64,000 bases of DNA from Candidatus Neomarinimicrobiota bacterium (GCA_021734025.1 JAIPJS010000003.1:156332-220331); one strand, 5' to 3'. Shown: positions 1 through 9,679, counted from the first letter of the stretch. The notes: generated by a model not told the origin, from the letters alone. Numbers and translations: made by a program.

Positions 1-1
1 C

Positions 2-877
2 ATTATACTTTTCTGGCGATTTGAATTCACCAAAAAAATCTCTCTGTATGCAGCCCTCCTTGGTGTCAATGTTTGGCTGGTTTTCCTTCCGCAGAACGCG
101 GATAAGGCTCGGGTAACCTTTCTGGATGTAGGGCAGGGTGACGCTGCCCTAGTGGAATTGCCGGGGGACAACAATATCCTTATTGACGCCGGTATCCGGA
201 CGACGCATGGCGATCGTGGAAGAGATGTCATTTTACCGTTTTTACAATACCGAGGTATCCGGGATATCGATATCGCTGTGCTTTCCCATCCGCATAACGA
301 CCATGTGGGCGGGTTTCCCGCAGTACTCCGAAAATATCCGTTAGGGGAGATCTGGGATACGCGACATTCCTATTCTACGCAGATTATGGATGAGATTGCC
401 TTCCTGGCGGATTCACTGGGAATCCAGGTTCGCACAATCTCAGCCGGATTCGACACTATCATTGGCCAAGCCCGATTCGAAACGTTCTTCCCCGGGTCGG
501 TACATCTGAACGAGAATATCAACGATCACTCAATCGTCCAGAGAATTACCATCAATAATACCTCTGTCCTTTTTACCGGTGATATTGAAGATGACGTAGA
601 TGAAATACTCGTTCAGTATGATACCCTGCTCCGGGCAGATCTGTTGAAAGTACCGCATCATGGCAGCAGAACATCGTCTACAGTTCAACTCCTCAACGTC
701 GTACAGCCAGAATATGCAGTTGTGTCGGTCAGTGAAAATAATAAGTTTGACCATCCTTCACCGGAAGTAATTCAGCGCTACAGGGCTCTTGATATACGAA
801 CGGCACTCACAAAAGATGACGGTGCCGTTATCTTCGAATCCAACGGAAAAGAATGGCAACGAATTCACTGGAGGTGA
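2..877 (+). CDS. comEC: ComEC/Rec2 competence protein, C-terminal metallo-beta-lactamase-like part (5' truncated by window)
   Basis: The reading frame is open from base 2, so this is the 3' end of a longer gene. The visible part begins with a probable last membrane segment (AALLGVNVWLVFLP). It continues into the motif VTFLDVGQGDA that opens the MBL-like domain of ComEC, then shows the SHPHNDHVGG metal-site signature, an LFTGDIED motif and KVPHHGSRTS. ComEC forms the inner-membrane channel for single-stranded DNA uptake, and its C-terminal MBL domain is thought to act as the nuclease. The HxHxDH metal ligands are intact, so the domain looks catalytically competent. An internal GTG at 152 is only where an ORF caller would start; the protein homology begins upstream of it. 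Family assignment is secure. The competence role is inferred from the family. Confidence 0.93.
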   Translation: MILFWRFEFTKKISLYAALLGVNVWLVFLPQNADKARVTFLDVGQGDAALVELPGDNNILIDAGIRTTHGDRGRDVILPFLQYRGIRDIDIAVLSHPHNDHVGGFPAVLRKYPLGEIWDTRHSYSTQIMDEIAFLADSLGIQVRTISAGFDTIIGQARFETFFPGSVHLNENINDHSIVQRITINNTSVLFTGDIEDDVDEILVQYDTLLRADLLKVPHHGSRTSSTVQLLNVVQPEYAVVSVSENNKFDHPSPEVIQRYRALDIRTALTKDDGAVIFESNGKEWQRIHWR

Positions 878-938
878 ACCTGGTGATAGCGGTCTTTTCA
901 CTTGAGTATATAGCATAGCATAGATACTTTTTCCCGTC

Positions 939-1910
939 ATGACTTTTGAACCGTTTGAACATAAACTCCGGAAGCAGGGATATTCCCGGATCGCCGGTAT
1001 TGATGAGGCCGGTCGCGGCCCTTTGGCCGGACCGGTAGTGGCATCGGCCGTGGTCCTGAACCGTGATATTCCGGATGGACTCACCGACAGCAAAAAGATA
1101 TCTGCCAGGAAGCGGACCCAATTGTATGATGCGCTCCGGGAAAGTGACTGTGATTTTGGTATTGGCGTGGTCGAGCAGTCCAGGATCGACAAAATTAACA
1201 TCCTGCAAGCGACCACACTGGCAATGAAAAAGGCCATCGGTGCGCTTAAGCGTCCGCCGGAGTATCTGCTGGTTGATGGAAGTTATCTCCCGAAATTTAT
1301 TCACCCGGCGCAGAGTATAACCAAGGGAGATGGCCGGTGTCAGTCCATTGCGGCAGCATCGATCATAGCAAAGGTTACCCGGGATACGATGATGGAAAAC
1401 CTGGATGCCTTCTTTCCGGGATACGGGTTCGCCAAGCATAAGGGGTACGGAACGACTGCGCATTTGGAGGCTATCGAAAAGTACGGACCAACGCCGATAC
1501 ACCGGCTGACATTCGGAGGTGTCCGGGAACATTTGCCCAAGATTCGCCGGGAGCAGAAAGCCCTCGGAAAATGGGGAGAGGATTACGCGTGTTTCCATCT
1601 CTGGAAAAAGGGGGCCCGGATTGTTGAGCGGAATTACCATGCCGGGAAAGATTCCGAGGTGGATATCGTAGCGGTGATGAACGGGACGCTGCGGTTTATC
1701 GAAGTAAAAACGGCAGGCACTTCTAATTATGGAAGTCCGGAAGAGTGGGTGGACGATAACAAACAGAACAAATTGTACGATGCGTCCGAGCATTTTTTGT
1801 ATCACCGGGATGAATATGAGGGCATGCCGTGTCAGTTTGATGTGGCTGCGATTGAAGTGCGCAATTCGGCAACCAATGTACAGTATTTCGAGAATGCATT
1901 TGAACTGTAG
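939..1910 (+). CDS. rnhB: Fused ribonuclease HII (RnhB) and YraN/UPF0102 endonuclease-like protein
   Basis: A single 323-residue frame holds two proteins that are usually encoded separately. Residues 1 to about 200 are RNase HII: the GIDEAGRGPLAGP motif (D22, E23), LTDSKK, LLVDGS, and AAASIIAKVTRD followed by HKGYGT. This enzyme nicks RNA in RNA:DNA hybrids and at single ribonucleotides. From about residue 205 the chain continues with ALGKWGEDYA and the PD-(D/E)xK-like core EVDIVAV (D242) and FIEVKTA (E255, K257), which is the YraN/UPF0102 family. The junction, around KIRREQKALGKWGED, carries no stop or shift. rnhB and yraN are neighbours in many bacteria, which makes a gene fusion easy to understand. 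The next gene starts inside this one, 17 bases before its end, so translation is probably coupled. No convincing ribosome-binding site is visible. Confidence 0.93.
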   Translation: MTFEPFEHKLRKQGYSRIAGIDEAGRGPLAGPVVASAVVLNRDIPDGLTDSKKISARKRTQLYDALRESDCDFGIGVVEQSRIDKINILQATTLAMKKAIGALKRPPEYLLVDGSYLPKFIHPAQSITKGDGRCQSIAAASIIAKVTRDTMMENLDAFFPGYGFAKHKGYGTTAHLEAIEKYGPTPIHRLTFGGVREHLPKIRREQKALGKWGEDYACFHLWKKGARIVERNYHAGKDSEVDIVAVMNGTLRFIEVKTAGTSNYGSPEEWVDDNKQNKLYDASEHFLYHRDEYEGMPCQFDVAAIEVRNSATNVQYFENAFEL

Positions 1911-3615
1911 AACTTTTTTCTTCCGGACACTCTTCTATTTTGCTCTACTGTCAGGGGGCTTTGCCTCGGTCACCGGGGCCATGCCGGATTCCGCCAGCCA
2001 TGGAATGGTAACTTCCTCAAGTCAGTATGCCTCTGATATCGGTACGGAGGTGCTGAAGAGCGGGGGGAATGCCGTTGATGCAGCCGTGGCTGTTTCATAT
2101 GTATTGGCGGTGACGCATCCCGCAGCGGGCAATATTGGTGGCGGCGGATTTATGGTAATACGTCTGGCAGACGGAACTGTGACCACTATCGATTACCGGG
2201 AGGAAGCACCGGGTTCGGCAACCAAAACGATGTACCAGGATGACAACGGGAACGTGATCACCCAGCTGAGCCGGGTAGGAGCAAAGGCCTCCGGCGTGCC
2301 TGGAACAGTCGCCGGAATGTCATATGTCCTGGAGAAATACGGAACTAAGTCCCTCAAGACGTTAATTGAGCCGGCTATATATCTTGCCAGAGAAGGATTT
2401 GCAGTGGACGAAGATCTGGCGAATACCCTGAATCGGCATCGCAGCTACCTGCAGCGTGATCCGGTGGCAGCCAGCCAATACACAAAAAGGGAGATATTCA
2501 GTGCAGGCGATACCCTGAAGTTGCCTCAACTCGCTACCACGCTGGAGCGGATTGCAGAGAAGGGAAAGCACGCGTTCTACCAGGGAGTGATTGCGGAGCA
2601 AATTGTCCGGACAATGCAAAATCTGGACGGGCTGATTACCAGAGAAGATCTCCGCAGTTTCAAAGTTAAGGAGCGGCAGCCAATTCACGGAACCTATCAG
2701 GGATACGAAATCTATTCCATGCCGCCGCCGAGTTCAGGTGGCATTGCCCTGGCCGGTATCCTCGGGATACTGGAGCCGTATCCACTTGACAAATGGGGAC
2801 ACAACTCCGCAAAGACGCTACATTTTAAGACCGAAGCAGAACGACACATCTATGCAGATCGGAACTATTTCCTCGGCGATCCGGAATTTGTGGATATGCC
2901 TATCCAAACATTGACTTCCGAACCGTATTACAGCTATTTGCGGCAGCTAATTTCGCATAAGGCCACGCCGAGTGAGCAGGTGTCGCACATCAGCTGGGAC
3001 ACCGCAGATTCTTTGGGATACGTTGCGGAACACCTGGAGACCACTCACTTTTCTGTTATCGATGCTGACGGAAATGCCGTTGCCAATACCACCACACTAA
3101 ACGGTGCCTTCGGCGCTGGGTATGCCGTAGAAGGAGCCGGATTCATGATGAACAATGAGATGGACGACTTCAGCGCCAAGCCCGGCGTCCCGAATATGTA
3201 CGGTTTGATTGGCGCGGAAGCCAATGCTATCGAACCTCGCAAGCGGATGCTGAGTTCTATGTCCCCAACAATTGTCACCCGTGATAGAAAACCGGTCATT
3301 ATCACGGGAACACCTGGCGGGTCGACAATTATCACCACCACCGCGCAGATTATTATGAATGTGATTGATCATGGGATGTCTATTAGAGAGGCAGTAGATG
3401 CGAAGAGAGTTCACTCTCAGTGGCTCCCGGATTTTATCTACTACGAGGAAGGCGCATTGACCCAAATTGACAAGCTTTTATTGATGCAGGTCGGCCACAC
3501 CCTGAAGCCCAGGCAGTCGATTGGAGAAGCAAACTCCGTCGGTATCGATCCGGCAACAGGGACCATATATTCCGGTGCGGATACGAGCCGCGGCGGAACA
3601 GCAGCGGGATACTGA
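1894..3615 (+). CDS. ggt: Gamma-glutamyltransferase (glutathione hydrolase), exported
   Basis: A protein of 573 residues with an N-terminal signal peptide (hydrophobic core FYFALLSGGFA, Ala-rich cleavage region). It belongs to the N-terminal nucleophile gamma-glutamyltransferases, which cleave gamma-glutamyl bonds of glutathione and related peptides in the periplasm. The autocleavage site is in ETTHFSV, where Thr383 would be the first residue of the small subunit and the nucleophile; E. coli Ggt has the same TTH motif. Further signatures are AAVAVSYVLAVTHPAAGNIGGGG near the start and SSMSPTIV with GTPGGS in the small subunit. I chose the ATG at 1894 because it places a clean signal peptide at the N-terminus. 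It overlaps the fused rnhB gene by 17 bases. The frame stays open upstream but that sequence is the coding region of the previous gene. Confidence 0.93.
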   Translation: MHLNCRTFFFRTLFYFALLSGGFASVTGAMPDSASHGMVTSSSQYASDIGTEVLKSGGNAVDAAVAVSYVLAVTHPAAGNIGGGGFMVIRLADGTVTTIDYREEAPGSATKTMYQDDNGNVITQLSRVGAKASGVPGTVAGMSYVLEKYGTKSLKTLIEPAIYLAREGFAVDEDLANTLNRHRSYLQRDPVAASQYTKREIFSAGDTLKLPQLATTLERIAEKGKHAFYQGVIAEQIVRTMQNLDGLITREDLRSFKVKERQPIHGTYQGYEIYSMPPPSSGGIALAGILGILEPYPLDKWGHNSAKTLHFKTEAERHIYADRNYFLGDPEFVDMPIQTLTSEPYYSYLRQLISHKATPSEQVSHISWDTADSLGYVAEHLETTHFSVIDADGNAVANTTTLNGAFGAGYAVEGAGFMMNNEMDDFSAKPGVPNMYGLIGAEANAIEPRKRMLSSMSPTIVTRDRKPVIITGTPGGSTIITTTAQIIMNVIDHGMSIREAVDAKRVHSQWLPDFIYYEEGALTQIDKLLLMQVGHTLKPRQSIGEANSVGIDPATGTIYSGADTSRGGTAAGY

Positions 3616-3616
3616 T

Positions 3617-4528
3617 ATGGCGGGAATAACAGATGTCACTGGCGTAATAGTCGGGCACAGCACAAATACCGACGACAATACGGGCTGTACCGTGATTTTA
3701 TTCGAAGACGGTGCGGTCGCCGGAGCGGATGTACGAGGATCTGCAACCGGAACGGTGGAAATTGAGGTGTTGAAACCGGTCCGTCTGGTACCGAAGATTA
3801 ACGGGTTGTTCTTCACCGGCGGAAGTGCATTGGGATTGCCGGCCGTAAAAGGGGTACTGGATTTTCTCAGGGAGAACGATATAGGATACGAAACCGGCAA
3901 CGCCCGAATTCCGATTGTTCCCGGTGCGGTAATCTACGATATTAGCGAAGATAAAAATTCGGCAATTCCCACGGCGGAAATGGCGTATGAAGCATCTGAA
4001 GCGGCAAAATCTGAATACACCGGGGAAGGCACGGTTGGGGTGGGAACGGGCGCGACAGTTGGAAATATGTTCGGTCCGGAACTTACCCGGCGTGGCGGGC
4101 TGGCAACGCTTTCAGATACGACACCTGACGGAATTACCGTTGGCGTACTCCTGGTGGCGAATCCGTTTGGCGGTATTTTCAGTCCCTGGGAAAATCGCTG
4201 GCTTGTCGGGCATGAGAAAACGGAGGAATCGCTGCTCTATAAGAAGCCAGAAGATCTCTGGACCTCAAACACAACGCTTATTGCCGTTGCTACAGACGCC
4301 CAGCTGACCAAGGAGCAGTGCATCAAGGTTTCGCAGATGGCACAGGACGGTTTGGCGCGGGTGGTTTCGCCGGCTCATTCCATGTTCGACGGCGATCTCT
4401 CGGTGACGGCATCTCTGGGAGAAAAACAGGGCGAAATCAACGGTATTGGTCACCTGGCTGCAGAACTAACCTCAAAATGCATTATACGTGCTGTGGAACT
4501 CTCCAATGATACTGACGTTTTATCATAG
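3617..4528 (+). CDS. P1/S58 (DmpA-like) peptidase
   Basis: This 303-residue protein matches the DmpA/P1 family of self-cleaving N-terminal nucleophile aminopeptidases. Signs are TDVTGVIVGHSTNTD at the start, GCTVILFEDGAVAGADVRGSA, the FFTGGSALGL motif, and the later stretch SNTTLIAVATDAQLTKEQ (around residue 218), which lies where the family's processing site and nucleophile are found. Thr would be the nucleophile here, where DmpA itself uses Ser. No signal peptide is seen, so it is probably cytoplasmic. The start at 3617 follows the ggt stop directly and matches the family N-terminus. It sits next to ggt, and together they suggest turnover of small or unusual peptides. The exact substrate cannot be read from the sequence. 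Confidence 0.88.
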   Translation: MAGITDVTGVIVGHSTNTDDNTGCTVILFEDGAVAGADVRGSATGTVEIEVLKPVRLVPKINGLFFTGGSALGLPAVKGVLDFLRENDIGYETGNARIPIVPGAVIYDISEDKNSAIPTAEMAYEASEAAKSEYTGEGTVGVGTGATVGNMFGPELTRRGGLATLSDTTPDGITVGVLLVANPFGGIFSPWENRWLVGHEKTEESLLYKKPEDLWTSNTTLIAVATDAQLTKEQCIKVSQMAQDGLARVVSPAHSMFDGDLSVTASLGEKQGEINGIGHLAAELTSKCIIRAVELSNDTDVLS

Positions 4529-4568
4529 GCAATAACGGCTAACATATACTGTAAGGAACGGACAGCAG

Positions 4569-5462
4569 ATGAACGAAAAGAAGAATTCAGAGCACCAGAA
4601 GTCGGTTTCGACACCACCGCAACCGTCAAGAAAAGAACGGATAATCCGTGAAGTCAAATCTATCGCGCTGATTATCATTATTGCGCTGTTTGTCCGTTCA
4701 ACAATTATCGAGGCGTATCAGGTGCCGACCGGTTCTATGGAAAATACCATACTGGTCGGAGATTTTATCCTCGGGAACAAGTTCATTTACGGTGTCAGGA
4801 CGCCGGACTGGTTCGGAATTCCGTTTACCAAGGTCGGTTTTCATGTGCCAAACTGGAGAACGCCACCGCTGGATGCGCCGGAGCAGGGGGACGTAGTCAT
4901 TTTTCAGTATCCACTGGACGATCGGGTCAATTACATTAAGCGTCTGGTTGCATTACCCGGACAAACGCTGGAGGTGCGGGATAAAGTCCTCTATGTGGAC
5001 GGAGAGAAGTTTGACAACGCCGAGGGAACAAAATTCACCACCAACCACGTGCGTCCAGATCAGTGGCAGGAACCCAACATTTTTCCTCCGGGCTATGGGA
5101 ATAAGGATAATTACGGGCCGCTTACGATTCCGAAAGAGGGGATGACGTACAATTTTGGTCAGGATAATACGGCGCTGATACGATACCTGATTGAGCAGGA
5201 TGGTCACGAGTTTGCCCATTCCGGGGGGCGGTATTATGTGGACGACGAACCAGCAAACAGTTACACCGTGGAACAGGATTACTATTTTATGATGGGCGAT
5301 AACCGTGACAATAGCTGGGACAGCCGTTATTGGGGACCGGTTCCTGCGGACAATATTCTGGGAGAGGGGATGATTACATATTTCTCATGGAATAAAAACG
5401 TGCCGCTGTATCGGCTGGGCGACAAAATTCGGTGGGGCCGGATTGGCGATTTGGTGAATTGA
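4569..5462 (+). CDS. lepB: Signal peptidase I
   Basis: A 297-residue type I signal peptidase, the membrane enzyme that removes signal peptides from secreted proteins. One membrane anchor (SIALIIIIALFV, about residues 31-42) follows a charged cytoplasmic tail. The catalytic dyad is visible: Ser56 in PTGSMENTI and Lys124 in NYIKRLVALPGQ. Box D/E appears as MMGDNRDNSWDSRYWG near residue 240. The length includes an insertion of roughly 60-70 residues between the Lys box and the final box, as in many Bacteroidota-type LepB proteins. It is 40 bases downstream of the DmpA-like peptidase gene and may share its transcript. A purine-rich stretch (AAGGAACGG) lies upstream of the ATG. Confidence 0.95.
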   Translation: MNEKKNSEHQKSVSTPPQPSRKERIIREVKSIALIIIIALFVRSTIIEAYQVPTGSMENTILVGDFILGNKFIYGVRTPDWFGIPFTKVGFHVPNWRTPPLDAPEQGDVVIFQYPLDDRVNYIKRLVALPGQTLEVRDKVLYVDGEKFDNAEGTKFTTNHVRPDQWQEPNIFPPGYGNKDNYGPLTIPKEGMTYNFGQDNTALIRYLIEQDGHEFAHSGGRYYVDDEPANSYTVEQDYYFMMGDNRDNSWDSRYWGPVPADNILGEGMITYFSWNKNVPLYRLGDKIRWGRIGDLVN

Positions 5463-5596
5463 ACGTATGCATAATAAACGGTGATTAAATCATTTCAGCC
5501 GCGGAGAGATAAAAAGAAAACACGAAGAGGTTGTCTATAAATAATTTTGGCGCAAGATCTAAAAATTTTTTCTAAAGTGGCAGTATATAAAATCTT

Positions 5597-6790
5597 GTGA
5601 ATAATTCAGAGAAAGAACGCACACGTAACACAGAGCCGGTCAGCCTGTATTTCCACATTCCGTTTTGTAAGGTCAAGTGTATTTATTGCGATTTTTATTC
5701 GGTCGTCGACCGGGATGAGCAGATTCCCATGTTCACTGAAGCACTTATCCGCGAATTTCAACGCAACAAACCTCCCGTTAATGATTACGACGAAGTTGAA
5801 ACGCTCTACCTGGGAGGCGGCACACCATCGATGCTGTCCGGATCACAATTGGAGCAAATACTGGAAGCCATATCCCGGGAGATTCACTTCGCAGAGGACA
5901 TCGAAATTACATTAGAGGCTAATCCTGGCGAAGTGGATTATGATCGGCTCGCGGCGTACCGATCGCTCGGAGTGAACCGGGTCAGCTTTGGGATCCAATC
6001 CTTTGACAATGCACAATTGGAACGGTTAGGCAGATGGCATCGCGCACATCAAAATATACCCAGTGTGGAAATGGCCAGAGAAGCCGGTTTCAACAATATC
6101 AATGTGGATCTGATATTTCATCTCCCCGAGCAATCGCTTGACAATTTTCTGCGGGATCTCCGGAAAATGTTAGAATTGGAAACGGAGCACATCTCTATCT
6201 ATAGTTTGACTGTTGAACAAGGGACCCCGTTATTTCGATATGTTGAGGATGGACGGATAGAAATGACCTCCGACCAACTGGACGCGGAAATGTACATGAT
6301 TCTTTGCGAAAAGATGCATGATGCCGGCTTCGAACATTACGAGGTGTCGAACTTCGGAAAGCCCGGGTATCATAGCCGGCATAATTCCAACTATTGGAAT
6401 GGCCGCCATTATTACAGTTACGGACCATCTGCACACTCATACAACGGGGAATATCGCTGGTGGAATGTCCGGGATCTCAGCAAATATCTGACCTTGGTCC
6501 GTAATAATGGTTCACCGATTGAAGACCGTGAATACCTTGACCCGGAAACACGGAAAAATGAATACCTGCTTACCCGATTACGGACGAACCACGGAATTCG
6601 CTTTGCAGAATGGGAATCACTTTTTAACGAGCCATTCCCGGAATCATTACGCAGTTATTTCCGGGGATTAATTGACCAATATCCTGGCTGGATCGATGAG
6701 CATACGGATGGCATCAGCCTCACCGAAACAGGGTGGTTGTTCACCGATTCCATTGTGGATGGGGGCATCACTCATCTGGAGGCGGCTTAA
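5597..6790 (+). CDS. hemW: Radical SAM protein HemW (coproporphyrinogen III oxidase-like haem chaperone)
   Basis: A 397-residue radical SAM protein with the cluster motif FHIPFCKVKCIYCDFY, giving Cys24, Cys28 and Cys31 as iron-sulfur ligands. LYLGGGTPSML and LEANPGE follow, as in the HemN/HemW family. The extra CxxxCxxC plus one Cys typical of true HemN is not present in that form, and the short N-terminus with the HSRHNSNYWNGRHYYSYGPSAHS stretch points to HemW. HemW is described as a haem-binding protein that delivers haem, and most proteins annotated as oxygen-independent coproporphyrinogen oxidase in this subgroup are not oxidases. The start is a GTG at 5597. The stop is immediately followed by the ATG of the next gene, so the two are probably co-translated. 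Confidence 0.9.
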   Translation: MNNSEKERTRNTEPVSLYFHIPFCKVKCIYCDFYSVVDRDEQIPMFTEALIREFQRNKPPVNDYDEVETLYLGGGTPSMLSGSQLEQILEAISREIHFAEDIEITLEANPGEVDYDRLAAYRSLGVNRVSFGIQSFDNAQLERLGRWHRAHQNIPSVEMAREAGFNNINVDLIFHLPEQSLDNFLRDLRKMLELETEHISIYSLTVEQGTPLFRYVEDGRIEMTSDQLDAEMYMILCEKMHDAGFEHYEVSNFGKPGYHSRHNSNYWNGRHYYSYGPSAHSYNGEYRWWNVRDLSKYLTLVRNNGSPIEDREYLDPETRKNEYLLTRLRTNHGIRFAEWESLFNEPFPESLRSYFRGLIDQYPGWIDEHTDGISLTETGWLFTDSIVDGGITHLEAA

Positions 6791-7648
6791 ATGAAAATTG
6801 GATTGGCACTTGGCAGCGGTGGCGCCCGGGGGTTGGCACATATTGGGGTGCTGAAGGCGCTTCGTGAACGAAACATCCAAATTAAGTATATCTCCGGGAG
6901 CAGTATGGGAGCTTTCGTCGGAGCCGTGTATGCAGCTACCGAATCTATCGAGCGGCTGGAAAATATGTCCGCCGATTTTACCTGGCGGAAGATGTTTCGG
7001 CTGTTCATGCCGTCCCTCCCCAAGGCCGGCCTTATCGATGCGGCAAAAATCACTCAGCTCCTGGAAGAGAACCTGTTATTCGATACATTTGCCGAACTGA
7101 AAATTCCACTCGCCATAGACACAACGGACATTGAACGGGGGGATTTGATTACCCATACATCCGGAAACCTGATTGAGGCCGTTCGAGCAAGCATTTCGAT
7201 CCCTATTATTTTTCAACCGGCGGAAATCGACGGAAAAATTCTGGTCGACGGGGGGCTGGTCAGTCCGGTGCCGGTAAATACGGTCCGCGAAATGGGAGCG
7301 GATTACGTAATTGCCATAAATGTACTGGATAAAAATAAAAGTTGGATGCGTGCGGATAAGATCCGGAAACAGCTGGAGCCGGAAGAACCGTCCAATTTTC
7401 GCCAGCTTCTGAAACGCATTAATCTGGATGATAAGATTCCGGAACGCCGTACAACCCGCGAGCGGAATCTAAGCATGCTGATGGTCATTGCCCAGACGGT
7501 GGGTATCACGATTTCCATGATGGCCGATTACCAACTCCAGGTGGAAAAGCCCGATCTGTTGATCCAGCCGGACACCCGAAAGATCAACGTATACGACTTT
7601 CACAGGGGAGAGGACGTGATTCCGGCGGCTTACGAACTGACGAACTGA
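6791..7648 (+). CDS. Patatin-like phospholipase, RssA/NTE family
   Basis: A 285-residue cytoplasmic patatin. The oxyanion loop LGSGGARGLAH lies at residues 7-17, the nucleophile elbow GSSMG holds Ser38, and the second catalytic residue is Asp153 in ILVDGGLVSPVP. Patatins hydrolyse acyl groups from lipids using a Ser-Asp dyad. The protein has no signal peptide or membrane segment. It resembles the short RssA/YchK group, whose substrates are poorly known. It begins at the base after the hemW stop. A second, much larger exported patatin is at 54776 and is a different subfamily. Confidence 0.9.
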   Translation: MKIGLALGSGGARGLAHIGVLKALRERNIQIKYISGSSMGAFVGAVYAATESIERLENMSADFTWRKMFRLFMPSLPKAGLIDAAKITQLLEENLLFDTFAELKIPLAIDTTDIERGDLITHTSGNLIEAVRASISIPIIFQPAEIDGKILVDGGLVSPVPVNTVREMGADYVIAINVLDKNKSWMRADKIRKQLEPEEPSNFRQLLKRINLDDKIPERRTTRERNLSMLMVIAQTVGITISMMADYQLQVEKPDLLIQPDTRKINVYDFHRGEDVIPAAYELTN

Positions 7649-7786
7649 CAATCGAAAAGTTAGATGAAGCAGGATTGTAACCCGGGGAGATCTACAACAT
7701 CATTCGTAAATTTAGTCTGACTTCCCTCGCACTGCAATTGTGAGGCTTATCATAAGATTTCTCCCGGTTGGACGATTCCGTATTTC

Positions 7787-9679
7787 CTAGGTCAGAAGTG
7801 CAGAGATATCCCCATTACCAGCACGACCATTTAGATGGCGGGCCAGAAACTGTTCCATTGCCCGGTAGAAGTCAAAGCGGTTTTCTTCATTGTGGAAACC
7901 GTGTCCCTCGTTTTCCTTGACCATGTACGGTACTTCAATCCCTCGGTCCCGTAGCGCTTCCACCATTTGATCTGACTCGTCCTTGTTCACCCGCGGATCG
8001 TTGGCACCTTGCGCGATCAGCAGGGGGGCCTTGATTTTATCCACGTGCATAACAGGTGATGCCGAGGCCAACAGGTCTTTATCCTGCTCCGGATGGCCAA
8101 CCATTTCGTAGAGCATTTGCCGGTACTGTTCCCAATAGGGCGGGATAGATTCCATAAAGGTAAACAGGTTCGAAACTCCCACATAATCCACCCCGCACGC
8201 ATACAGATCAGGTGTAAAAGTGAGACCTGCGAGGGTGGCGTAACCACCGTAGGAGCCGCCGTAGATTGCAACCGCGTCCGGGTCGGCGATGTTTTCCTCA
8301 ATTAGTGCATGGACTCCGTCGGTGATGTCGTCCTGCATGGCTTTGCCCCATTCCTTGAAGCCCCGCTCCCAGTAATCCCGGCCATATCCGGTTGAACTCC
8401 GGTAATTCATCTGCAAGACGGCATAACCGCGATTCGCAAGAAATTGCACCTCGGGATTAAACCCCCAGTGATCCCGGACCCATGGGCCGCCGTGGGGATT
8501 GATTACTACCGGTAGGTTTTCCGGGGATTGGCCTTTCGGCAATGTAAGATAGCCCGGAATTGTGAGGCCATCTCTGGCAGAATACTCTACAGGATACATT
8601 GGCGCCATTTCATCTTCCTTCAACCACGGACTCACGTCCACCAGTTTTGTCAATTCGTTGGTATCCCGATCATGAAAATAGTATGCACCCCGGGAACGGT
8701 CGCTGTGGGTTCGCACCAGCAGCCGGCGTTCGTTCTTGCTCGAGCTGCTGAGACTGACTTCATATCCCGGCAGTTGTTCTTCCAGAGATGTCTGGAGTTG
8801 GGCCCTCTCCTCATCAAAAAACTCGTAATTTCGATAATCAGTAAAATAGGTGACACCAGTAATGACTTCTCTTTCTTTGGACCGAAGCAGGTGGGAAACA
8901 TCCACCTCTGGATGCTCGTAAATGATGTCCAGTTCGATATTATTTTCGAGGTCATATTTTACTATGGCCTGCTTATCACGCCCCAGGTTTGAGGCAGCAT
9001 AAATCGCATCATCATTAAATGTGAAAAACAGGGGATTCAGCGTTTCTCTGAAGGTTGTCGTCAGGACCTCGTGAAATTTCTCTTCTTCCGTATTGCGGTA
9101 CAAAATGCCGGTATTCACCCCGTCCGTCGTGGTGGCTACCCGCAACTTCCCTTCGTTATCAGTATGCCATCCGGAGATATTCCCCGGGTTTTCAGCGATC
9201 ATGGACATCTCTCCGGAATTCACGTGAAGCCGATAGACGTCAAAAATCTGTTTATCACGCTTGTTCATGCCGATAAGTATCTCGTCCTCGATATCTTCCA
9301 GGTCATCCACAATTTGCACCCGGACATCATTAAAAGGGGTGAGCCTAGTGTGATTTTTTCCATCGATATCAACGGCAAACAGGCGAAAGTTCTCGTCCCC
9401 GGCAGTATCCTGGAGAAAGACTATACGGGTATTATTTGCCCAAAGATAGCCGGCAATATCCCGTTCGGTCGCTGCGGTGATCCTTGTACTATTGTCGGTT
9501 TCAATTTCCCGGATATGAATATTCAGTCGATTTTTCCACGGTGCGAGAAAGGCCAGTTTTTCACCATCCGGGGAGAGCTGAAAGGACGTTTGCTGCGGGT
9601 TTCGGAAAAAATCTTCCATAGGAATGAGAGGTGGATTTTCCAGGGTGTCAAGCGTTGATATGTCTCCGGAAATTTTCAC
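7787..9679 (-). CDS. S9 family serine peptidase (prolyl oligopeptidase / acylaminoacyl-peptidase type)
   Basis: A 630-residue protein with an N-terminal beta-propeller-like region (repeats such as FQLSPDGEKLAFLAPWKNRLNI) and a C-terminal alpha/beta hydrolase from about residue 390. The nucleophile is Ser476 in YGGSYGGYAT. The Asp is probably in AQGANDPRVN and the His in NEGHGFHNEENR. NPHGGPWVRDHWGFNP is the oxyanion region seen in acylaminoacyl-peptidases. No signal peptide is visible, so the enzyme is likely cytoplasmic and trims short peptides. It is transcribed toward the patatin gene. The 137 bases between them show no obvious strong terminator. Confidence 0.92.
   Translation of the reverse strand: MKISGDISTLDTLENPPLIPMEDFFRNPQQTSFQLSPDGEKLAFLAPWKNRLNIHIREIETDNSTRITAATERDIAGYLWANNTRIVFLQDTAGDENFRLFAVDIDGKNHTRLTPFNDVRVQIVDDLEDIEDEILIGMNKRDKQIFDVYRLHVNSGEMSMIAENPGNISGWHTDNEGKLRVATTTDGVNTGILYRNTEEEKFHEVLTTTFRETLNPLFFTFNDDAIYAASNLGRDKQAIVKYDLENNIELDIIYEHPEVDVSHLLRSKEREVITGVTYFTDYRNYEFFDEERAQLQTSLEEQLPGYEVSLSSSSKNERRLLVRTHSDRSRGAYYFHDRDTNELTKLVDVSPWLKEDEMAPMYPVEYSARDGLTIPGYLTLPKGQSPENLPVVINPHGGPWVRDHWGFNPEVQFLANRGYAVLQMNYRSSTGYGRDYWERGFKEWGKAMQDDITDGVHALIEENIADPDAVAIYGGSYGGYATLAGLTFTPDLYACGVDYVGVSNLFTFMESIPPYWEQYRQMLYEMVGHPEQDKDLLASASPVMHVDKIKAPLLIAQGANDPRVNKDESDQMVEALRDRGIEVPYMVKENEGHGFHNEENRFDFYRAMEQFLARHLNGRAGNGDISALLT

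Noticed and set aside
828-1805. 325-codon frame on the minus strand over rnhB
   Set aside because: It is the reverse of a gene with clear RNase HII and YraN motifs. Its own translation has no signal, domain or plausible start site.
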